A DNA stretch of 64,000 nucleotides from DATFFO01 sp963772815 (GCA_963772815.1 CAVYYV010000001.1:47442-111441); one strand, 5' to 3'; shown: positions 53,489 through 63,746, counted from the first letter of the stretch. Notes: a model not told the origin generated them from the sequence alone. Numbers and translations: made by a program.

Positions 53489-53489
53489 G

Positions 53490-55412
53490 ATGGCTACAGA
53501 GCTGAACAGCAAGGTGCCCGACGGCGCGCTGGCCGAAAAATGGACCAATCACAAGTTCGACGTCCGGCTGGTGAACCCAAACAACAAGCGGAAGTTCAAG
53601 ATCATCGTGATTGGGACCGGCCTCGCCGGCGCCTCGGCCGCAGCCACCCTGGGCGAGTTGGGCTACAACGTCGAGGCATTCACCTTCCACGACACACCCC
53701 GCCGGGCCCACTCGATCGCCGCCCAGGGCGGTATCAACGCGGCCAAGAACTACCGCAATGACGGCGACAGCGTCTACCGCCTCTTCTACGACACCATCAA
53801 GGGCGGCGACTATCGCAGCCGCGAGGCCAACACGTATCGCCTGGCGGAGGTCTCGCTCAACATCATTGACCAGGCAACGGCCCAGGGCGTGCCCTTCGCT
53901 CGCGAGTACGGCGGCTTGCTCGACAACCGCTCCTTCGGGGGCGCCCAGGTGTCTCGCACTTTCTATGCCCGCGGACAGACCGGCCAGCAGCTGCTCCTTG
54001 GCGCCTACCAGGCCCTGATGCGCCAGGTCCACGCCGGCAGCGTCAAGCTCCACACCCGCACGGAGCTCTTGGACATCGTCGTGGTCGACGGAAGGGCGGT
54101 GGGCATCGTCACGCGGGACCTCATCACCGGAGCCATCGAGAGCCACTCCGGTCACACGGTCGTGCTTGCCACCGGGGGCTACTCCAACGTCTACTACCTG
54201 TCCACCAACGCCATGGCATGCAACGTCACTGCCGCCTGGCGGGCGCACCGGCGGGGAGCGGCCTTTGCCAACCCGTGTTACACCCAGATCCATCCCACCT
54301 GCATTCCCCAGTCGGATGAGTTCCAGTCCAAGCTCACCCTCATGTCCGAGTCGCTTCGGAACGATGGGCGCATCTGGGTACCAAAACGGGCCGACGACAA
54401 TCGCCCTCCCAACGAGATCCCCCCCGAGGACCGCGACTACTACCTGGAGCGCATCTACCCGGCATTTGGAAACCTGGTCCCCCGCGACGTTGCGTCCAGG
54501 TCCGCCAAGCGCATGGTCGACTCGGGCAAGGGCGTTGGGCCCCTCAAGAACGGCGTTTACCTCGACTTCGCCAGCGCCATCGAACGGGTGGGAGCGGATG
54601 TGATCGCCGATCGGTACGGAAACCTGTTCGAGATGTACGAGCGGATCACCGACGAGAACCCGTACAAGGTCCCGATGCGAATCTATCCCGCTCCCCACTA
54701 CACGATGGGCGGGCTGTGGGTCGACTACAACCTGATGACCTCTGTCCCCGGGCTGTACGCCATCGGCGAGGCCAACTTCTCCGACCATGGGGCCAATCGC
54801 CTCGGGGCGTCAGCCCTGATGCAGGGCTTGGCCGACGGATACTTCGTTCTGCCCTACACCATCGGCGACTACCTGGCCGACTACCTCAACACCGATCCCG
54901 TCCCCACCTCGGACGGCGCCTTCGCCGCCGTGGAAGAGGAAGTCCGGGAGCGGATCAATGGCTACCTGTCGATCAAAGGCACGCGCACCGTGGACTGGTT
55001 CCATAGGGAGCTGGGCAAGATCATGCTCGAAAAGTGCGGCATGTCTCGCAGCGAGGCGAGCCTTGACAAGGCGCTCACCGAGATCCCGGCCCTGTACGAG
55101 GAATTCCGTAACGACCTGCGAATTCTGGGCGAGAGCGAGTCGCTCAATCAGAGCCTGGAGCGGGCCGGACGGGTCGATGACTTCTTCCAGTTGGCCCAGG
55201 TCATGTGCATCGACGCCAAGGACCGTGAGGAATCCTGTGGAGGCCACTTCCGCGAGGAGTACCAAACGCCCGAAGGGGAGGCCCTTCGCCGGGACGACGA
55301 GTTCGCCTACGTGTCCGCATGGAACTGGACGGGGGATCCGGGCTCACCCGAGCTCGTCAAAGAGCCGCTCGAGTTCGAGAACGTCAAGCTGACCACCAGG
55401 AGCTACAAGTGA
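53490..55412 (+). CDS. sdhA: Succinate dehydrogenase/fumarate reductase flavoprotein subunit
   Basis: A 640-residue flavoprotein that oxidises succinate to fumarate. The FAD loop GTGLAGASA starts at 42, and His74 in RRAHSIAAQGGIN is the covalent FAD histidine. The C-terminal ANFSDHGANRLGASALMQG is the second FAD contact. It follows sdhC by one base and precedes sdhB, but 442 bases of repeats intervene. The length is typical of the group that includes mycobacterial Sdh1. Confidence 0.93.
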   Translation: MATELNSKVPDGALAEKWTNHKFDVRLVNPNNKRKFKIIVIGTGLAGASAAATLGELGYNVEAFTFHDTPRRAHSIAAQGGINAAKNYRNDGDSVYRLFYDTIKGGDYRSREANTYRLAEVSLNIIDQATAQGVPFAREYGGLLDNRSFGGAQVSRTFYARGQTGQQLLLGAYQALMRQVHAGSVKLHTRTELLDIVVVDGRAVGIVTRDLITGAIESHSGHTVVLATGGYSNVYYLSTNAMACNVTAAWRAHRRGAAFANPCYTQIHPTCIPQSDEFQSKLTLMSESLRNDGRIWVPKRADDNRPPNEIPPEDRDYYLERIYPAFGNLVPRDVASRSAKRMVDSGKGVGPLKNGVYLDFASAIERVGADVIADRYGNLFEMYERITDENPYKVPMRIYPAPHYTMGGLWVDYNLMTSVPGLYAIGEANFSDHGANRLGASALMQGLADGYFVLPYTIGDYLADYLNTDPVPTSDGAFAAVEEEVRERINGYLSIKGTRTVDWFHRELGKIMLEKCGMSRSEASLDKALTEIPALYEEFRNDLRILGESESLNQSLERAGRVDDFFQLAQVMCIDAKDREESCGGHFREEYQTPEGEALRRDDEFAYVSAWNWTGDPGSPELVKEPLEFENVKLTTRSYK

Positions 55413-55517
55413 ATCAGCCCCCCTACCTCCCGACTCCGCTGTGGTACTGCCCCACCACCACCGGCTCCGTCGGCAGGGACCTTCCCCCTGCCTTGGGCAG
55501 GGGGACAAACAGGCGCT

Positions 55518-55834
55518 CTGTCCCCGTGAGCGAATCCAAAGGACAAGGCACCCCCACGGAGTGGCCGCGCTTTGTCCCCCTGAGCGAAGCGAAGGGACAA
55601 GGGACCCCCACGGAGTGGCCGCCGTCTGTCCCCGTGAGCGAATCCAAAGGACAAGGCACCCCCACGGAGTGGCCGCGCTTTGTCCCCCTGAGCGAAGCGA
55701 AGGGACAAGGGACCCCCACGGAGTGGCCGCCGTCTGTCCCCGTGAGCGAATCCAAAGGACAAGGCACCCCCACGGAGTGGCCGCGCTTTGTCCCCCTGAG
55801 CGAAGCGAAGGGGGAAGGGGCCCCCACGAAGTGG
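55518..55834. repeat. 54/108-bp direct repeat array in the sdhA-sdhB gap
   Basis: Units of 108 bases start at 55518, 55626 and 55734 (the last partial). Each consists of two related 54-base halves beginning TGTCCCCGTGAGCGAATCC and TGTCCCCCTGAGCGAAGCG. Each half contains a TGTCC...GGACA inverted repeat. The full gap 55413-55854 also holds a 9-bp hairpin CCCCCTGCC-TTG-GGCAGGGGG at 55484-55504. Because 108 is a multiple of three, several long frames are open through it, but their low-complexity products are not credible proteins. Confidence 0.9.
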
Positions 55835-55854
55835 GGTAGGGGGGGAGCCCAGCG

Positions 55855-56619
55855 ATGAACATCACCCTCCAGGTCTGGCGCCAGGACGGACCCGAGCGAA
55901 GGGGCCGGTTCGAGACCTACCAGGTCAACGATGTGCAACCCGAGATGTCCTTCCTTGAGATGTTGGACGTGCTCAATGAACGTCTGGTGCATCAGGGAGA
56001 GGAGCCGGTCACCTTCGACCACGATTGCCGCGAGGGCATTTGTGGCACGTGCGGAGTCATGATCGACGGTCAGGCCCACGGCCCCCAGCTGGGAACCGCA
56101 ACCTGCCAGCTGCACATGCGTAAGTTCAGCGACGGCGACACGATCGTGGTGGAGCCGTGGCGGGCATCCGGCTTCCCCATCGTCAAGGATCTGGTGGTGG
56201 ACCGAAGCGCCTTCGATGACATCATCGAGGCGGGTGGATACATCTCGGTCGACACCGGCTCGGCCCCCGACGCCAACCTGACCCCGGTCCCCAAGGAAGT
56301 GGCCGACACGGCTTTCGACGCTGCTGCCTGCATAGGATGCGGCGCTTGCGTGGCGGCCTGCCCCAACGGCGCCGCAAATCTCTTCACCTCCGCCAAGATC
56401 GCCCATCTCAACATGCTGCCCCAGGGCCAGGCCGAGCGGTGGGAACGCACCCAGGCCATGGTGGACACGATGGAGCGTTACTTCGGATCCTGCACCAATC
56501 ACGGTGAGTGCGAGAAGGCGTGTCCGAAGTCGATCTCGATCGACTTCATCGCCATGATGAATCTGGACTACGCCAAGGCCAAGTGGAAGAACCGCCGACT
56601 CACGGCCCAGCACAGCTGA
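55855..56619 (+). CDS. sdhB: Succinate dehydrogenase/fumarate reductase iron-sulfur subunit
   Basis: A 254-residue electron-transfer subunit. Cys58, Cys63, Cys66 and Cys84 bind the 2Fe-2S cluster (CREGICGTCG). The C-terminal domain has CIGCGACVAACPNG and CTNHGECEKACPKS for the 4Fe-4S and 3Fe-4S clusters. ATG 55855 follows GGGGGGAG. It links SdhA to the membrane subunit. Confidence 0.93.
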   Translation: MNITLQVWRQDGPERRGRFETYQVNDVQPEMSFLEMLDVLNERLVHQGEEPVTFDHDCREGICGTCGVMIDGQAHGPQLGTATCQLHMRKFSDGDTIVVEPWRASGFPIVKDLVVDRSAFDDIIEAGGYISVDTGSAPDANLTPVPKEVADTAFDAAACIGCGACVAACPNGAANLFTSAKIAHLNMLPQGQAERWERTQAMVDTMERYFGSCTNHGECEKACPKSISIDFIAMMNLDYAKAKWKNRRLTAQHS

Positions 56620-56839
56620 GACTTCGAGCAGATGGCCTGACCGACGTCTGACTAGTTCCTTTGCGTTTCCGACAATGAGCCGCTGGCCACCTAAAGCTCC
56701 TGCCGTCTGCCGACCGATACCAGCGACAAGCACCTGAGTGGTGGAGTAGACAGCTGAGCTCGATCGCTAGATGGAGCTGTAACGCTCCCGTCCATTTGGG
56801 TACTTGAAAGAATTTTCTCTCAGGCAAGACTGGAACAGC

Positions 56840-57409
56840 ATGGTCGGCAGAATCGGAAACAGGGGACGTAGGCGGTCCGGCCGAGACCGTGGTGCAACCA
56901 TGGTCGAGATGGCGCTGGTTGCGCCGATACTCTTCGCTTGCATCTTCGCCATCGTGGAGTTCAGCCTCGCCTTCCGCGACTATCTCTCCATCAGCCATGC
57001 CGCCCGAGATGGAGCCCGAGCCGGCGCTACATACGGCAACGACGACGCGGCCGATTATCTGATCCTGCTCGACGTCGAAGGCACCCTGTCGGCCATAGGA
57101 ATCGCGGACGGGGTCACAGTAAAGATCTTCGACCCCAACAACACCTCCAGTAGCACGACCTACGCCTACCAGGCCGGCTACGGATCGGGGTGCGACTGGA
57201 ATCCCTGTCCAGACCCGGCCCGCCCGTCTCCGCCCTATCAGGTCCCCAACTGGGATCCCGTGAATCGCGACGTCGACGCCCCATTCACCGACCGCCTCGC
57301 CGTGGAGGTGACGTTTGCCCATAAATGGGTGACCGGGTTCTTCGCCGACACCACCAACTTCTCGGCTGAGGCCGACTTCCAGATCGAGCCGCAGGTGTTC
57401 AGCTCATGA
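56840..57409 (+). CDS. TadE-like pilin-family protein (cassette 1)
   Basis: A 189-residue pseudopilin. GRDRGATMVEMALVAPILFA has the cleavage Gly with Glu at +5 and a hydrophobic helix. A pair of cysteines (GCDWNPCPDPA) and a proline-rich loop follow, then DRLAVEVTFAHKWVTGFF, typical of TadE C-termini. ATG 56840 is preferred to TTG 56804. It overlaps the next gene by ATGA. The 220 bases upstream hold no gene that I can see and must carry the promoter. Confidence 0.8.
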   Translation: MVGRIGNRGRRRSGRDRGATMVEMALVAPILFACIFAIVEFSLAFRDYLSISHAARDGARAGATYGNDDAADYLILLDVEGTLSAIGIADGVTVKIFDPNNTSSSTTYAYQAGYGSGCDWNPCPDPARPSPPYQVPNWDPVNRDVDAPFTDRLAVEVTFAHKWVTGFFADTTNFSAEADFQIEPQVFSS

Positions 57410-57972
57410 GGATCTTCCGCCGGCGTCGCGAGAAGGGCACCGCCCTCATCGAGACCTCTCTGGTGCTGCCCCTGCTGCTCATTCTCTCGCTGGGGATGGC
57501 CGAGATCGGATTCCTGGTCATCGACTACTTGACCGTCACCAACGCCGCCCGCGAGGGCGCCCGCACCGGCGCCGCCGCCGGAGACTACGTCGACCCCATC
57601 AGCGGGACTACGGCCGACGACCTCATCCTGGAGGCGGTCGAGCAGGTGGCCTGCAACCTCCAATACGGAAGCCTCAAGGAGGTCGAGATCTTCAAGGCCG
57701 ACGCCGACGGCAACCCGGTCGACCCCTCCAACGAGCTCAACGACTACAAACCTCTGGGCCCGCTCCAGTGCTCCACCTCCTCCACCGCACTGGCCTGCAT
57801 CAATGGCTGTCCCTGGGCCGTTGCCACCCGTGACCGCAAGCTGCCCGGCCTCGACAATCTGGGGGTCAAGATCACGTTCGAACACGACAACGTGATCGGC
57901 TTCGTGCCATTACCCACCGTCACCTGGAACGAGGAAGCCGTGATGCGGCTCGAGCCGGATACGAGAGGGTGA
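57406..57972 (+). CDS. TadE-like pilin-family protein (cassette 1)
   Basis: A 188-residue pseudopilin starting RRREKGTALIETSLVLPLLL, again Gly plus Glu at +5. The helix is followed by AAREGARTGAAAGDYV and a cysteine-containing loop (LACINGCPW). The C-terminus DNLGVKITFEHDNVIGFVPL mirrors the previous gene, so the two are paralogs. It is translationally coupled to it; TadG starts one base after its stop. Confidence 0.8.
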   Translation: MRIFRRRREKGTALIETSLVLPLLLILSLGMAEIGFLVIDYLTVTNAAREGARTGAAAGDYVDPISGTTADDLILEAVEQVACNLQYGSLKEVEIFKADADGNPVDPSNELNDYKPLGPLQCSTSSTALACINGCPWAVATRDRKLPGLDNLGVKITFEHDNVIGFVPLPTVTWNEEAVMRLEPDTRG

Positions 57973-57973
57973 G

Positions 57974-59452
57974 ATGATGCGCAAACTGATTCGTCGATTT
58001 CGCCGGGACGAAGGCGCCACCCTCCCGCTTGTGGCCCTATTGCTGGTGGTCCTACTGGGTCTGACCGCCTTCGGTGTCGACCTGGGCTGGATCTATCTCA
58101 ACGCCAGCCGGATCCAGCGGGCGGCCGATGCCGGTGCCCTGGCCGGCGTGATCCGCATGCCAACTGACTTTCCCCAGGCAACCGCCGACGCCAAAGCCAC
58201 AACCAAGGCCAACACCTACGAAGACGGGGTCGACAATGCCGTCGTCACTGTGTCCAAAGTCACCGGGCAGCCGAACCAGTTGGACGTGACCGTCACAGAC
58301 ACCATCCCAACCTTCTTTGCCCGCGTACTCGGGTTCGAAACCGTCACTATCAGCCGCAAGGCTCGAGGCGAATTCGTACCACCTCTGAAGCTGGGAAGCC
58401 CGAGCAACCAATTCGGCAACTCGTGTGACCCCAGCCAACCGGGTTGTTCTGGACAGGCCAACTTCTGGGCCAACATCCACGGCGAGTACACCGACACCCG
58501 CATGGGCGATGCATACTCATCTCGGTGTGCCGGCGGGGCCGGCAGCGGGAACCCTGGCTGCGCCCAGAACGCTGTCTGGAGAGACCGCGGCTACCTGTAT
58601 GGCATCGATGCCAACGGAGCCGGCAGTTTCACGGTCGAATTCAACGATCTCGCCTTCCACAACATCTCCGACGGCCAGACCACCAGTGACTACATCCGCA
58701 CGGGTGACCGGGGCTGCGAGGACTGGGGCAACAACAGCTCCAGCTGCGGCCCGACCATGTACGTGGCGCTCTACGCCCCCGACGCCGACCCGCTCGATGT
58801 CTCCAACAACACCCTGTTGTGCTCACAGACGGTGGCCCCAGTACCGCAGGTCGCGCCCGGTGCCTCGTACGGCTGGTCGAGCCCTAGGAGCTGCTTCACG
58901 GTCACCAACCCACAGGCGGGCACCTACGTAGTGCAGGTCAAGGTGGTGAGCGGCAGCGGAGACGGGCTCAACCGGTACTCTATAAGGTCATCGAGCGGGA
59001 CCAGCCTGTTCGGGCTGGGCGACTTCTCGATCTACAACAACGCCTCGGGGAGCACCACGCAGTTCTACCTGGCTCAGGTCGACCAGTACTACGCCGGCAA
59101 GACCTTCGTGGTGGAGCTGTACGACCCGGGTGAGTCCTCCCAGACCGGCCTGTTGCAGGTGATCGACCCCAGCGGTGGCGTGTTCAACAGCGGGAACTGC
59201 CGCATCTACTCACGAACCAATCCAACCGACAACTGGACCCTCCAGTCGACGCCCTCCAACTGTCAGGAGTCGGTCTCCCCCGGGGAATACAACGGGCGTT
59301 GGCTCAAGTTCGAGATGGACGTGCCCTCCTCATACACCTGCTCCAACTGCTGGTGGAAGATGAACTACGCCTATCCGTCGGCGGTGAACGACACCACCAC
59401 ATGGCGGGCCTATATCGTCGGGAACCCTATCCACCTCACCCCCAGCTCCTGA
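57974..59452 (+). CDS. TadG-like protein with large cysteine-rich external domain (cassette 1)
   Basis: A 492-residue protein. RRDEGATLPLVALLLVVLLG and the GVDLGWIYLNASRIQRAADA stretch form the TadG N-terminal domain. Beyond residue ~140 there is a long extracellular region with twelve cysteines (pairs such as SCDPSQPGC, GCEDWGNNSSSC, CSNCWWK). I recognise no catalytic motif there; tandem beta-sandwich domains are plausible. It completes the only intact cassette of the series. Confidence 0.75.
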   Translation: MMRKLIRRFRRDEGATLPLVALLLVVLLGLTAFGVDLGWIYLNASRIQRAADAGALAGVIRMPTDFPQATADAKATTKANTYEDGVDNAVVTVSKVTGQPNQLDVTVTDTIPTFFARVLGFETVTISRKARGEFVPPLKLGSPSNQFGNSCDPSQPGCSGQANFWANIHGEYTDTRMGDAYSSRCAGGAGSGNPGCAQNAVWRDRGYLYGIDANGAGSFTVEFNDLAFHNISDGQTTSDYIRTGDRGCEDWGNNSSSCGPTMYVALYAPDADPLDVSNNTLLCSQTVAPVPQVAPGASYGWSSPRSCFTVTNPQAGTYVVQVKVVSGSGDGLNRYSIRSSSGTSLFGLGDFSIYNNASGSTTQFYLAQVDQYYAGKTFVVELYDPGESSQTGLLQVIDPSGGVFNSGNCRIYSRTNPTDNWTLQSTPSNCQESVSPGEYNGRWLKFEMDVPSSYTCSNCWWKMNYAYPSAVNDTTTWRAYIVGNPIHLTPSS

Positions 59453-59531
59453 GAAAGAATCCGACGCCAGGCCTACGCGTGGTACTTCAATTCGCTGTCA
59501 GTGTCGGCATGCTTCGACAGATGTGGGATGG

Positions 59532-59976
59532 GTGAAGAAGAGGGGTGCCCGGCGCGGCAAAGCCGGTAAAGACGACGGTGCGGCCATCGTCGAGATGACC
59601 TTTGCGTTTCCGATCCTCAACTTCGTGATCATCGCCATCGCTGAACTGGGCGTGGCTTCAACGGCTACCCGACAGCCTCTGCTGCCTGCCGTGAGCAAGC
59701 ACAGATCGCCGCTTTCGTGGGTGATGCCCGCCGATGCCGACTGTCAGGTGCTCATCGGAGTCGCCAACGTGCTCGGTGCCACCATCAACGGCGGTTGGTT
59801 CTCTCTTCAGTAGTCATGGTCCCCGTCGGCGCGGGACAACCAGGTGACGATCGGGGCTGGATAGGCGTCCGGGTGGTCTTCGACTACCACTGGATCACCG
59901 GCGCCTCCGCATGGAGAGCACCGCCACCTGGAGCGACGACGCCGTCCTGCATCTGGAGCCTCCGCCCGAGAACTGA
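59532..59976 (+). pseudogene. Decayed TadE-like gene (cassette 2)
   Basis: From GTG 59532 the frame reads KDDGAAIVEMTFAFPILNFV, a TadE N-terminus with Glu at +5, then loses homology. The C-terminal part reappears in another frame near 59860-59976 (IGVRVVFDYHWITG and TWSDDAVLHLEPPPEN before a stop). At least two frame changes and probably a deletion of the middle separate the parts. The piece 59977-60122 that follows holds nothing I recognise. Confidence 0.7.
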
Positions 59977-60122
59977 TCGGGCCGGGCGATACCGAATGGT
60001 CCAATTATCCCATTGAGAATCGTTAATCTCTTGCCGATCATTCTCTGAGGGTCATTTCTGGAGAACTCGGGGTACACCGCCGCATGCGGCGATGTATTAG
60101 AGAAACCGAACCGGGAGTGACG

Positions 60123-60566
60123 ATGACACATGGGTCTGGCCGGCGCCGGGGGGAAACGGGAGCGGCGCTAATCGAGATGGCGATCGTTCTGCCATTGCTC
60201 GTCATGCTGCTGTTGGGCATCTTCGCCACCGCCCGCGGGTGGCAGGTCCACAACGTGCTGGATCATGCCGCCCGGGAGGCAGCGCGCTACGGAGCCACGG
60301 TCGATCCATGGGACGACACGCCCGGAGCCTCCGATCAAGAGGTCGAGAACGTCGCTTTGGCCGAAATACAGGCTGCCTCTGTGCCGACCGGATCCTTGTC
60401 CTTCTGCATCGGCAAAGGTCCTACCCCGTGCGGGCAGCCACAGGTCCTCGATACCGACCAGGTGGCGGTGCAGATCACCTACCCGAACTACCAGCTGGAA
60501 TTTGTCTTCTTCTCCATGACCATCGACCTGCATGCGACGGCTTTCGCCAGGTACGAGCATGAATGA
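60123..60566 (+). CDS. TadE-like pilin-family protein (cassette 2)
   Basis: A 147-residue pseudopilin: RRGETGAALIEMAIVLPLLV, Gly plus Glu at +5, then ARGWQVHNVLDHAAREAARYG and a cysteine loop (FCIGKGPTPCGQP). It is intact, unlike its neighbours. ATG 60123 follows GGGAGTGACG; the earlier start at 60084 is less likely. Its end overlaps the TadG-like gene by 8 bases. Confidence 0.8.
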   Translation: MTHGSGRRRGETGAALIEMAIVLPLLVMLLLGIFATARGWQVHNVLDHAAREAARYGATVDPWDDTPGASDQEVENVALAEIQAASVPTGSLSFCIGKGPTPCGQPQVLDTDQVAVQITYPNYQLEFVFFSMTIDLHATAFARYEHE

Positions 60567-61841
60567 GACCGTCTCATCCGAGCGTGGCGCCACGATGGTG
60601 ATCGTGGCTGCTTCATTAATAGCGCTGTTCGGCTTCGCCGCTTTGGCTGTCGACGGGTCCGGGTTCTATCAAACTGCCCGCGTCGACCAAACCACGGCCG
60701 ACCTGTCCTGTTTGGCGGGTGTGGCCGAACTGCCCGACACGAGCCAGGCTATCGACACGGCCGTCGCCTACACCAAGGCCAATTGGCCGGAGATGAATTC
60801 AGCCTCGTTGTCAGTCAGCGGTGACACAGGCACACTGAGCGATGGACAAGGCAACACCGTCACTTACGAGGTGAACCACGGTGGCGACCCTGACGTCATG
60901 TACGTCGCAGTAACCGATCGGGACCCGACCACCTTCGGCAAGGTGGTCGGAGTGACATCTGTCGATATCAGGCAGGAAGCGGCGTGCCGACAAGACACCA
61001 AGCTCGGCGGGCCAGGCGCTCTGCCTCTCGGCGCTTTGGCCGGCACTTTCAGCGGCGACCTGTTCGACTGCTCGGCCAAGGTGACCGGAAACTGCGGAGC
61101 CCTTGACAGCGGCTCCGGAGCCAACGCCTTCAGAGACTCCATCGCCTACGGATGGGACCAGCAACTCGAGAAACACCATGGCGTTGAAACCAACCCCGAT
61201 CCAAACACTGGCGACGCAGTGATCTACTGCCCGTCCTCCGGACCGTGTAGCGCCGACAACTCCGAGACCGGTAATTGAGTGGCCCCTTCCGTCAGGGATT
61301 GTCGACGCGGCTCGGCGTGGACGGAGCAGATGCACTCTGTTCGGGCCCCTTCAACTGCGACTCGCTCTCCGACGTGTTCGGGTCGTCCCCCGAGCAACTG
61401 GAGGACTACTCGTCCAGCGAACCTTCGTGGTGGGAGGAGAGCCTCTACGGCCCCTATGACGACGCCAAGGCCCTGACCAATCAGTACTACTTCTCGGGCG
61501 ACATCGCGCACTGTGACTCGCCCCGGCTCGGATTGGTGCCGATTGTCGGACTCAGCAAGAACCACGACCCGCTCAACTGGGACATTGGCGACGCTCCGGA
61601 AAGCTGGCCCAACGGGAAGAAGGAGATGAAGATCATCGGCTTCTACACGGTCTACATCCGCGAGCCCAATACCCCCGGAGAGGTAGGGTCGGGTCCCATC
61701 GAGGCCGACATCATCTATCTGGGCCCCGGATCAACCTGCGGTGGAGCACCCATCAACTTCAACCAAACCGGCGTTCAGATCCAGTCGGTACTCCTCGTCA
61801 CCCTGACATCCACCGATCAATTGATGACCGCTGACTGTTAG
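60559..61841 (+). pseudogene. TadG-like gene with one frameshift (cassette 2)
   Basis: From ATG 60559 the frame encodes SSERGATMVIVAASLIALFG, GSGFYQTARVDQTTADLSC and 239 residues up to a stop at 61276-61278 (AAT TGA). The next frame continues the same protein at once: SGPFRQGLSTRLGVDGADAL to a stop at 61841 with family-like content (ADIIYLGPGSTCGG, VLLVTLTSTDQLM). One missing base, for instance a third T at 61274-61275, would restore a ~427-residue protein. The cause may be mutation or sequencing. Confidence 0.7.
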
Positions 61842-61929
61842 TATCCCGGTTGGGGTCAACTGGGTTTGGGGTCTAGCTATCTCGGAACCGAGATGCCCTT
61901 CAAGGTGATCAACTGAAGGGGTCGCGGGC

Positions 61930-62324
61930 ATGTCGATACAACTCAGGCAAAAGGGAGCTGAACGGGGCGCCAGCCTGGTTGAGTTCGCCATCGTCCTCCC
62001 GCTGCTGGTGATGCTGTTATTCGGGATCATCGAGTTCGGATGGGCGCTCGCCCGAACCTCAAGGTCAAGCACATTGCCCGCGAGGGGTGGGAAGACTCGC
62101 CACTGTCAATGATCCGGACGGCGAGATACCGAGCGTGCTCTGCGGCGGGACCATCGCAGACGTCATCGACGGAACGCCTAGCGGTGGAACCAGCGCAGGG
62201 GACGCCGCCACTGTGATGGTGACCGCGAACTTCAACCAGATCACCGGGTTTTTCAGTTGGGCATTTGCAGGTATAGGGAACCTGACCTCAACCGTTGAAA
62301 TCCGGCTGGAGCAGGACCTCCGAC
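61930..62324 (+). pseudogene. Frameshifted TadE-like gene (cassette 3)
   Basis: ATG 61930 starts AERGASLVEFAIVLPLLVML, Gly plus Glu at +5. After WALAR the homology continues in a second frame (NLKVKHIAREG) and then a third (GRLATVNDPDGEIPSVLCGG to ANFNQITGFFSWAFAG and EIRLEQ). At least two single-base changes lie between 62050 and 62095. Without them it would be a normal ~130-residue TadE. Confidence 0.7.
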
Positions 62325-63746
62325 GTGGACCGGAACGACTTGTCCGTGATCGCGAAAACGGGCGAACGCGGCCGCGACCATACTCGTCGTGGCCGCTTCA
62401 TTGATTGCCTTGATGGGTGTCGCGGCATTGGTGGTCGATGGTGGACTTGGGTTCAACGAACGCCGCCAGGCGCAATCTGCCGCAGATTTCAGCGTGCTGG
62501 CCGCCCTCCAATTCGCCACTAGTTGCGAACGAGCTGCAACATCGGCGACGCCGTCGACAACGGCGCCGCCGAAGCCCAGAACGTTGTTGCGGGAAACCTG
62601 CCCGGCCTAGTCTCGACTGGTTAGCGTGCACCGATCCCAGCCGGCCCGCCGAATACACACGAGTCAGTTCGCTGACCGACTGCATTTCATTCACTTCCAA
62701 TATCGACAAGGCGCGCGTTGTCTTGCCGGCTGATGTCATCCCAACCAACTTCGCCAGAGTGATCGGATTCGATCAGCTGACGACGGGCGTGTTCGCCGAG
62801 GCCGGACAAAGCCTCGACAAGCAGACAAGCGTCGTGATTCCACTGACGCCTACCGCCGCCACAGGGGCAGAGCTGTGCCTCTTCTCCAACCAAGCACCTC
62901 AGTCGGTTCCTCCTTGCAGCGGTCCGGGCTCCGGATTCTTCGGATATCTGGATCTGGCTCTTTTTGGAGACGATGACTTGAGCACACCCTCAACGTGCGC
63001 CCATGGCAATACGAACGCGCAGTGTCGTGTTGAACCTCGCGATTGGCTCCGATCACGTCTTGGCCACCTACTCGAGCGGGGATCCGATCATCAATGACCA
63101 CGGTGCCTGCCCCAACCGGTCTGAGGACGTCAACCAACTTCAGGTTCAGACAGGGAGTTCGGTCAACACCTCGCTGACCAACGGGTTGATCAGCGGAATA
63201 TCGGGACAGATCAATGGCCAGCCGATTCCATCAGCAACTGGGAGACTGCGGTGCAACAGTGCCTCAGCCGACTGTCAGACAGTCAAGGGCACGAGTCTCG
63301 ACCACACGGGCCTGTGGCACTACTTGAACGGCGCCTGCCCTGGGACCGACACTCACGCCGGGATGAAGGGCTGCCTTGATGGTTGGTCGAGTGGAGTGAT
63401 CTTCGATTCGTCGATCGGCGACAACCCTCGGTTCGTCGCTGTACCAATCTTCACGACCCAGCCAAACGCACCCGGGAATTATCTGATCGACCACTTCGCA
63501 CCTGTTTGGCTCGAAACCATCTACACGAACTGCAACGCGAACCGATGTACCACAGTCCACTCTCCGGGTGAAGCCGGTCCGGTCGGCGCCTGCCCCAATC
63601 CGATTACTCCTGGCATCACCAATTGCGGATGGAACGTCAACGGCAATTACAGCGTGGAAGCCTTGACGGCCTTTGAGCTCGATCTAGGAATGCTCCCTAC
63701 CTCGATAACCGACTTCTTCCGGGGCAGGCGGTCAATCGCGAACTGA
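62325..63746 (+). pseudogene. Multiply frameshifted TadG-like gene (cassette 3)
   Basis: From GTG 62325 the pieces of a TadG protein appear in successive frames: RNDLSVIAKTGERG, then VAASLIALMGVAALVVDGG after one extra C near 62371, then NIGDAVDNGAAEAQNVVAGN, then TDCISFTSNIDKARVVLPAD to FGDDDLSTPSTCAHG, and finally LNLAIGSDHVLATYSSGD to a stop at 63746. At least four shifts are needed. The last piece (to GMLPTSITDFFRG) is long and well preserved. Nothing recognisable lies in 63747-63892. Confidence 0.72.

Noticed and set aside
55518..55834. Possible CRISPR array
   Set aside because: The 54-base units are contiguous without unique spacers and no cas genes are near; it is a direct repeat array.
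55319..55858. A repetitive 179-residue protein encoded by the sdhA-sdhB repeat
   Set aside because: Frames on both strands are open only because the unit length is a multiple of three; there is no independent start site or conserved sequence.
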